Source of the DNA: Plantago ovata
Taxonomy: Eukaryota; Streptophyta; Magnoliopsida; Lamiales; Plantaginaceae
Direction: 5' to 3'
Assembly (NCBI GenBank): GCA_028274465.1
Contig: CM051456.1
Span: 70,418,753-70,482,752 of the forward strand
Length of the DNA stretch: 64,000 nucleotides
Shown here: one piece after another, positions 57,036 to 64,000 of the stretch
How positions within the stretch are numbered: position 1 is the first letter of the stretch
Layout: each line of letters opens with the position of its first letter
Position numbers and translations under genes: made by a program
The notes under the pieces: model-generated
Seen by the model: only the letters and a program-made list of their open reading frames with translations
What the model was told of the DNA's origin: nothing
The model's database searches: none

Positions 57036-58840
57036 TGTAACGCCCCGTATTTTTTTATTTTATTTTATTTATTTAATTTTTTAAATTAATTAATTACCTG
57101 AGTAATTTATTTATTTGGTAATTTAATTTATTTCCGTCCTGCGCTATCGAATTCGAATTTAGAAAGCACGTGTAGTAGTGGACCGTTTTGGGCTAGCTTA
57201 CCTTAAAATTCTGAAAATTGTAGCCATCCCTTGGCCCATTTTCGTGAGGCTCAGTCTGCCAAAGCCCAAGTCCTAACCCATCTTTCCAAAACCCTAAACC
57301 TAGTTCAACTCCCTCCCTTCCCACTTACCTCATTTGCACGCCCACCACTTGAGAAAAAAAAATAAAGAAGAAACTACCTTCTTGCTACTTCATCTTTTAG
57401 ATCATCACTACCCAACACCATTTATCATCATCAACGCCAAACTTCATCTTCATATCACCATAATCACAGATCGAACCCATCATCAAGCATTCATCACCAC
57501 CGTATTGTTCATCGTCATCATCATCTCATCCACCATTATCATCACTACTCATTGCCATCAACATCATCACGAAATCATAATCATCGGATTCCATCTCTGA
57601 TCATTGGGCTCAAGATCTCGTCCAAGCTGTTCCGTCACGCGCCGCCCAGCCCCGTCCCGGTTCTGTTCCGCCCCGATTCAACCGTCCTCGACTCCGTTTC
57701 TGTTCGTTCTGCTTCGATCCAACTCAATCCAACTCCATTCCGTTTTCTGGTAAGTAGATTCGGTTCCGTTTCGGTTCGAATAGATTCAACTTGCTTTTGA
57801 ATCTCGTTGTAACTCCTTCTTTTCTTTTCAATTCACAGCTCGAATCACCCTGTTTCCGTTCAAAGGTAATATCTGCTTCCCCTTTCGTTTTCTTTTTTCT
57901 TTTTCCCGTGGACGATTATGCCCCTGTATGTTTTTGGCCGTGTTGAACCAAACCCCCTGAACCTTAACTTGACCTTGATCTATTCTGGACTGTTTAGTTC
58001 TGATCGTGTTGACCTTGCTGGATTGGTCCGGGACCTGGTTGAGACTGACTGTGGTTCTGTTTGGATTCGTTTGGATTGTTATGTGATGCTTTTAGAATCT
58101 GTGGGTTTATATCTCCGAAAACATAAAGGACCTATTTGCTATTATATTTGACCAAGGTTGACTGACTGTGGACAAGTTTAAGATGGTTTCGATTCATGGG
58201 AAGTGTTATGTTAATGTTCTTAAACTGGTGGGGTTTAAATGTGGTTCTGTTTTTGAAAACTACTTTTCTACAATTTCTGTTTTGAGGATAAAATGGTAAT
58301 TCCATACTCTCGGGACTTCACTTGTTAAGTTGAGTTTATTTTGAGGACTGTTCTAAAGTATATTAAATGTGAGGTACTGTTTTGCAATTACTGCTGAGGG
58401 CATTTTAGTAATTTTAAAATTGAGGGCAATGTGTTTTTTAATAATTAGTTTGCATGAAATGTAACTTGGTTATCTTAGCACTTTATATGTTATTGTTTCT
58501 TTCTGTTTCTGTGTGGCCGGTCGATTCGGTTGTAACTAGGTAGATTTGGTAGTGTGGACTACCGGGTTTATTTGGTTATTGCCTAGTCTATTCCCTTTTA
58601 GACGCGAGTCGAGGTCTATTAGGGTCGTACATTCTGTTTCTGTTTCACTGTTTAGAGTTGTACCCTCTGGAGGGAGCTATGAGGGTATTCTAGGAGTAGG
58701 AGTAACAAGGCGGGTTGCACCAACGGACTTCACCTTATCTGTTTCTGTCTGTCTCTGTTATGTTATCTATTTATGTTAATGCTTTGCTTGCTACTAATGT
58801 TTGATTTGAAAACCGTTTACTTTTCTGTCAACCTCATTTT
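57036..58840 (+). repeat. Probable Tekay/Del-like chromovirus LTR remnant
   Basis: It starts TGTAACGCCCCGTA, a form typical of plant Tekay/Del LTRs, and interrupts Athila B. It holds CCCTAAACCTAG-type leader sequence, CAT/ATC-rich stretches and the phrase GGGAGCTATGAGGGTATTC. No convincing right end, target duplication or pol domain was found, so its extent is uncertain. Short open frames inside (for instance the His-rich one at 57334) are not believed. Confidence 0.4.
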
Positions 58841-59122
58841 ATAGTTTAGTTCGAGTATGTTTGGTATTTGAATTGAGTTGGATTTGGATTACGTAGTTAG
58901 TTTTGTTCAATTAGTGTAGTTTTGTTTCGGATATACTAATTACTAATTAGATTTGAAAATTGTATAAGTATAATGGAAATATGAGGAAATTATTGTGTAT
59001 TTTAAGTAGTTATAATAATGGAAATTGTATAATTATAATGGAAGTATAGATAAATATATGTAATTATAGTATATTGTAAGTAGTTATTATAATGAAAATT
59101 GTATAAAAGTCAACCTCATTTT
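58841..59122. other. AT-rich stretch with degenerate tandem units
   Basis: Variants of TTGTATAATTATAATGGAA recur, and a 14-base repeat, GTCAACCTCATTTT, stands at both sides (58827-58840 and 59109-59122). No gene is seen. Confidence 0.6.
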
Positions 59123-59313
59123 CCGTCGCTAATCCGTCGCAAATTCGCGACGGAAAACTCATCGGTCGCTAATTCGCTAGCGACTAACGGTTTAGCGACG
59201 ACGAATTTATCCGTCGCTAAAAACACCGATCGGTCGCTAGCGAATATTAGCGACCGATCGACCTTCTTTAGCGACGGATTGTTCCGTCGCTAAAGTCGCT
59301 CTTCCTTGTAGTG
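59123..59313. mobile_element. CACTA (En/Spm) DNA transposon terminal fragment
   Basis: The right end reads CTTCCTTGTAGTG, the reverse of CACTACAAGGAAG, the CACTA terminal form. Inside are dense direct and inverted TTTAGCGACGG/CCGTCGCTAAA repeats of the subterminal kind that binds transposase. TTA follows as a possible 3-bp target duplication. No matching left terminus was found, so this looks like one end of a larger or deleted element. A small non-autonomous copy with a worn left end is possible. Confidence 0.6.
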
Positions 59314-60147
59314 TTAATAAGGAAAGTCGAAATTACTAATCCGTATTAAACTTGGATCTAATACTTTATTATTTTACCATCGTTGTATAAATAGAACCGC
59401 TTTTATAGGAAAATTACATATTTGGTCCCCTAACTTGACGCTCCATGCAAATACGGTGTCAAATGATTTTAAAAAATGCAAATACAGCCCCCACACTCCG
59501 ATACACGAATTAGATTGTACTACGTAATTGTTAGTCTAGTAGGGTGTATTCTGATATTAGAGACACTATTAAAAAGTTATGGACCCTAATTCACGAACTA
59601 ACATATCTAATTCTTAATAATGCATTAATAACATTTTGAAATCTATAGTTCCCAGATCGAGCAAAGAGCTTCCCCTTTCTGTCGACTTAGCTGACCAAGT
59701 GCTAAAGCCTAGACCTAGATTACATAATTCGAAAGCGGAAGCAAATTTGAAAGCGATAGCGATAATTCGCGAAAATTAAAAAATCAGGGATTATAGTATT
59801 TTTTTGGCTTATTTTAATTGGGTCTGGATTCAACTACTGGGCCTTTAAAATCCAGTAACAAAATGAAACCGTGGCAGTCAACTTCTTCTCATCTCTCTTT
59901 CTCACGTCTCAGAGCGCATATCACATCTTCTTCTCTATTTTCCTTGAAATACTTAAAATACGAATTACATATTCGTAAGTCACGAACGTAAGATACTTAA
60001 AGTGTGCCAATATGCATGTTTCGCTTTGGATTAGTCAGAGCGTGAACTTAACGGGACGCATACAGAGCAAACTTTTCATTCAGTAGACAAACTAATTTGA
60101 GCAGCTCGTTTATCAGTCTTCGCCGGAAATACATACACGGCCGGAAG
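59314..60147 (+). promoter_or_regulatory. Upstream region of the NOPCHAP1-like gene
   Basis: Intergenic DNA without a transposon signature that I can name. A TGGGCC motif (59838-59843), the core of plant site II promoter elements common in ribosome-biogenesis genes, lies about 300 bp before the ATG. The pyrimidine-rich CTTCTTCTCATCTCTCTTTCTC (about 59882-59903) could be near the transcript start. No clear TATA box was found. Confidence 0.4.
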
Positions 60148-62165
60148 ATGTCGGGACCCAATAGCAAAGACCTACTGCACCTGGAGGCCAATCCCACTTT
60201 AGGTCTCCTTTTTAATTTTTTCTTGGTTCTTGTTTTTCTAATTGTGTATGATATAGAAAGATTCAATTTTTATTTTGATGGGGTTGGTTTTGCAGAATCA
60301 AAGCTCTTAGTTTGCAAGAAAAACACCTTGCCGGAAAACCCAGTTCAAAGGCCACCCATGTTTCCTGTTCCCAAGAGCCAAGGTATCTTTGTTAGTCACT
60401 AAATTATTATGATTCTTTGTTTTTAGTTTTTTTTACCCTTGTGTGTGTGTTTGTTTATTCAATTTCATTTGCTGAAAATATATATAGTGGTGCTCTACTG
60501 CTATGTGCCTTTGTTGCCTCCTTGGTGATTTATTTTCTTGTGATGTGAATATGCTTGTGTTGGAAATTATTGAAAATTTAGCTCGCTGAAAATTAGCAAT
60601 GGCGATTTTTTTTGTAGAATATAAGACAGAGATGCTTTTTTAAAAATAAAATAAAATTAGTAGTAGTATGTTAAGAATGATTGAACCAGTACGAAACGGA
60701 TGTGAAAAAGGGTTCCATAATTCTTCCCTGAGCTAGCCATAAGTATTAGGAACACTAAGGCTAGATCATTTTTTCTGATAAATTTTGTTCCATATGTACA
60801 ATTGAAATTTACGTTACTTGCGGCGTGATATTGTTTTTGAGATGTTTTTGTTAGCTCCCTGTTTTGGGATAATTCCTTGTTATTTGACCTGATTATTCAA
60901 CTTTTGTGCAAGTCCACATTAGTTTCATCTTCGTTTATTTCAGGTTACAGGATTTATTTTTGTTTAAGTTCTTTATTAGGTCTAAGTTTAACATTTACTT
61001 TGTTTCTGTCAATCAAGAAATGAGTTAATTTCACAATCTGAGATTCTGAGTGGTATAATTTTGTTCAATAATGTGACCTTTTTCATATGATGCTCATTAC
61101 AAGTTAGATTCTTATGTTGTCAAGGTATACTATGTTATACTGTATCATTAGAAGATGCAGTCCCAAGTTCATAATTCTGCTTATCTCAAGCTGTGGTAAT
61201 ATTTGGTTCTGTGATTTTACTTTTGGTGCTATGAGTCTGTAACTTTTATTTGAATTAAACTGAATTTGTTATTGCTTCTTTGTATTTCTAGCCTATCTTG
61301 TTAGCTGCAATCTCTAGATTAGTTATTTGTGGCTTAAATTCAATTGAACATGCTACAAATGTGTCCATGCTCTCAAGTCTTGCCTAAGACTGAGAGTGGT
61401 GTTCATTGTGTTAAGCTTCAGAATTATTTGATTACTCGACATCTGCTTGTAGTGCTAGGAAAAGTGAAGGATTTCTTAGGTGTCATGGCAGAATCGAATA
61501 AGAAGCTGATGGCTGAGGCAAAGGTATGAATCAAGTCCTGATTTTAGCTCTTAAGCCTCTATTTATCAATTAGTTCTTGAACCAAGTCTTATTTAACTCC
61601 TGACAAATTGCAGAACAATCCTGATAGTTACGATATTGAAGTACTCAATGGAAAAGAATCCGAGTACATTGAAATGGTAATCATCAAGTTTATTATTAAA
61701 CTCATTAATTTTCTTTTAGTTATTGAAATATGGAGTGCATTAAAATCCCCATGACCAACCCACACCATTGGATAATTATGGACGTAACCCTGCTAATTGC
61801 CATAACATGGCATTTGTTGGTTTTCAAAATACAAACTTTCAAAGGAGAAGAAAACACAGAATATTATGTTCATATTGATTTAATAGTACATGTATCCACA
61901 GGATTTGATGCTGGGTATTGCTGATCTTCATACACCGGAGGCTGTTGCTGCTGCAGAATCTGCATTAGCCGGTAATCCACCAGCATTTCCATTCGCCGAA
62001 AGTAGCCGTGGGTCAGAAACTGACGATAGCAGCGATGAAGAAAATGACAATGGTGAGGATGAAGCTCCCTCAAAATCTGGGGCAGATGATGTTGAAAAAG
62101 ATTCATATAAGGCATCAAAGAAACAAAACCCAAAAAAGCGATCTAGGATCATTGAGCTCCCTTAG
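60148..62165 (+). CDS. NOPCHAP1 (C12orf45)-like snoRNP assembly chaperone, five exons
   Basis: The inferred exons are 60148-60202, 60296-60382, 61378-61523, 61614-61676 and 61902-62165. All introns are GT-AG, and the product is 204 residues. Key stretches are ESKLLVCKKNTLPENP (about residues 19-34), VKDFLGVMAESNKKLM (about 78-93) and YDIEVLNGKESEYIEM continuing into DLMLGIADL (about 102-126). They parallel the human C12orf45 protein (QTFLPQMARANEKL; FNIENIDG..KVIQMDVALFEM; about 185 residues). An acidic tail (about 150-175) and a basic KKQNPKKRSR end suggest a nuclear protein. In animals NOPCHAP1 links NOP58 to the RUVBL1/2 ATPases during box C/D snoRNP assembly; the plant role is inferred. 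The exact acceptor of exon 3 is the least certain. This is the only intact host gene seen. Confidence 0.8.
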
Positions 62166-62411
62166 GAAGCAACTGCATCAGACATTAAATTGTTATGCAA
62201 TTATATTCTCCTTGTGTATTTTTTATATCCCTATGTCTAAATGTTGTGTTTCTTATTCAAGCGTAGTTGTGACTTGTGAGTGATGCATGTTAATCCTTGA
62301 AGTAAGCATATCATAATTTGAAAATGATGCCGCTTATAAACAGAATGGTGATTAGATGCATATGGTGCCCATTCTCTGTATAGTTGATACAGAAGTATAA
62401 CCCTTCGCAAG
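62166..62411 (+). other. 3' end of the NOPCHAP1-like gene and spacer
   Basis: AT-rich sequence after the stop codon, expected to hold the 3' untranslated region. No clear AATAAA was identified. No other gene is seen. Confidence 0.5.
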
Positions 62412-62901
62412 TTGATTTGATACAACTATTTATACATGACTTACAAAGGAGTTACAAGAATCACACACTAATTACATAATAAATCTAATAATGACCGTGC
62501 ACAAATCTTGGGATTGCTCTTGTTTGACTTCAAAGCATTAATCTTCATTTACAACATAATATTGTGGCATTACTTCCACAATATTGTAACACTCCCCCTC
62601 AAGTTGGAGTGGTAATGGAAATATCTATGACACCCAACTTGTCTGCTAATCGATGAAAAGTGTCAGCTCCAAGTGGTTTGGTGAAGATATCAGCCAATTG
62701 ATCTCGAGATCGAACGTATGTAGGAGCTATAAGGCGGCGTTGAATTTTTTCTCGGAAAAAATGACAATCAATTTCAATATGTTTGGTTCTTTCATGAAAT
62801 ACGGGATTCTCAGCTATATGTATAGCAGCTTGATTATCACAATGAACCGGTATTGGGTGTATATGATTAACACCAAGATCCGATAAAAGATTTTTAAGCC
62901 A
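62412..62901 (-). mobile_element. Ale-type copia fragment, reverse: RNase H end, polypurine tract, LTR part
   Basis: On the minus strand: an RNase H coding end (about 62901-62620; HCDNQAAIHIAENPVFHERT-like, then RSRDQLADIFTKPLG-like), the polypurine tract GAGGGGGAGT (about 62602-62592), and an LTR start TGTTACAATATTG at 62591 running to 62412. Only part of the LTR is present. Confidence 0.75.
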
Positions 62902-64000
62902 TTGTAACTCCTTTGTAAGTCATGTATAAATAGTTGTATCAAATCAATAATACTCAACCATTTTTCCTTCCTTCTTGACCATTACTTTACATGGTATCAA
63001 CAGAATCCTGTTTTATAATTTGCAATCTGCTCTTTTGCTTCTTCGCTATGTCTCAGGAAAATCTCACTCCACCACCTTCAACCAAAAATGATCCCTATGC
63101 CATTCACCACTCCGATAGCCCGTCCACAGTCCTTGTCAGCCCTCTCTTATCCGGCGACAATTATGGTTCGTGGAGTCGTGCGGTGACTATGGCCCTTCGT
63201 GCCAAGAGCAAACTTGGTTTCGTTGATGGCTCTCTTCCTAAGCCAAAAGAAGACGCTGATATTTCCAATTGGGAAAAATGTAATGATTTGGTGGGTAGTT
63301 GGATTCTTAATTCGGTTTCTCCCGAAATCCGTCCAAGTATTCTCTATGCTGAAACTGCAGCACATCTGGACTGATCTCAAAGATCGTTTTTCACAGTCCA
63401 ATGCTCCTAAGATATATCAGTTAAAACAATCAATCTCTCACCTTAAACAGGAGAATATGTCAGTCTCCCAATATTTTACTCAACTCAAATCCTTATGGGA
63501 TGAACTCAGTTCCATCAATTCAGTCACTCCATGCATTTGTGGCAATGCTAAACACATGCTAGATCAACAAAATCAAGATCGTGCAATGGAGTTCCTTCAA
63601 GGTCTCCACGATCGTTTTTCCGCGATCCGAAGCCAAATCCTTTTGGAGGAACCATTTCCCACCATTCAGCGCATCTATAATTTAGTCCGTCAAGAAGAAA
63701 AACAGCAAGAAATTAATGTTAGAATAATCCCTGCTGTTGAATCTGCAGCGTTGCAGGCTTTTCACCCTCATCGTAATCCTGGAAAACGCCAACGTCCTTT
63801 TTGTGATAATTGTAATAAGCATGGACACACTCTCGCCACTTGTTACAAGATCCATGGCTTTCCTGAGAAACCCGTGAAGAAATCTGGGGCTCCCTCATTC
63901 CCTTCCGCATCATTTTCCAATCAGATCACACCTGAGCAATATAATAAGCTTCTTGCTCTCCTTGCTAAAGAAGAAGTTGGTGTCTCTTCCGCCAATTTAG
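62902..64000 (+). mobile_element. Ale-type copia element, forward: LTR end, primer site, gag (runs off the window)
   Basis: An LTR end part (62902-62991, with TATA-like GTATAAATAG) is followed by the primer site TGGTATCAACAGAATCC (62992-63008). Gag starts at 63048 (MSQENLTPPPSTKNDPYAI) with the UBN2/gag core (LSGDNYGSWSRAVTMALRAK) and a zinc knuckle CDNCNKHGHTLATC at about 63801-63842. At least one break is present. The first 46 bases repeat, inverted, the left end of the neighbouring fragment (62412-62457). Confidence 0.85.

Noticed and set aside
57334-57600. His/Ile-rich open frame as a gene
   Set aside because: It comes from CAT/ATC microsatellite-like sequence inside a probable LTR. No homolog is recognised.
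59099-59293. 64-residue open frame rich in Ser/Asn/Ala
   Set aside because: It results from the CGTCGCTAA repeats of the CACTA end.

Overview
The window is nuclear DNA from a flowering plant, most likely a eudicot. It is almost wholly nested LTR retrotransposons, with one recognisable host gene near the right end. The organism type is inferred from plant-specific element lineages (Sire, Tat/Retand, Athila, Ale), plant tRNA primer sites, a CACTA end and a five-exon plant-style gene. The species cannot be named.

Left block (1-28577). A forward Ty1/copia element of Sire type (S1), several frames of which are broken, fills 1-3138 and resumes at 28139-28577. A copia element with about 2.08 kb LTRs (Tork/Angela/TAR group, called Tork-like here) sits inside it, with target duplication GTGTT. 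Its left side is unusual: a complete LTR carries the target duplication on both sides, followed by a copy of right-flank DNA, then a second LTR tail, then the primer site. Within its leader are a tRNA-derived SINE (5558-5661) and a young, nearly whole Ty3/gypsy element of Tat/Retand type (5727-20092, target duplication GATTC, LTRs 754 bp each and about 0.5% apart by eye). The Retand-like element carries an antisense multi-exon gene with its own TATA box and a 137-bp tandem array.

Middle block (28578-50295). Athila-family elements A1 (forward) and A2 (reverse), with extra LTR pieces, form a large inverted arrangement that abuts a reverse Sire element (S2, 44065-49689). S2 lies next to the end and 3' LTR of S1. 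Both Athila copies carry gag and protease but no reverse transcriptase, RNase H or integrase. Both have a splice-acceptor-flanked 3' slot that holds a different sequence in each.

Right block (50296-64000). A second Athila family (B, reverse) has the same gag/protease-only layout and an apparently empty slot, and its LTR carries a copia solo LTR (50660-52603, target duplication GAAAG). A worn Tekay/Del-like LTR stretch and a CACTA terminal fragment follow. The host gene (60148-62165) appears to encode the plant counterpart of NOPCHAP1/C12orf45, a box C/D snoRNP assembly chaperone. Pieces of an Ale-type copia in inverted arrangement come next, with a forward gag running off the end.

The best candidates for something undescribed are three. 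The first is the shared architecture of the RT-less Athila elements with an exchangeable 3' ORF slot. The second is palindromic boxes shared by both families, whose arms differ while the core GCGAACCGC is kept. The third is the antisense promoter and array module of the Retand-like element. All distances, identities and mismatch counts were read by eye.
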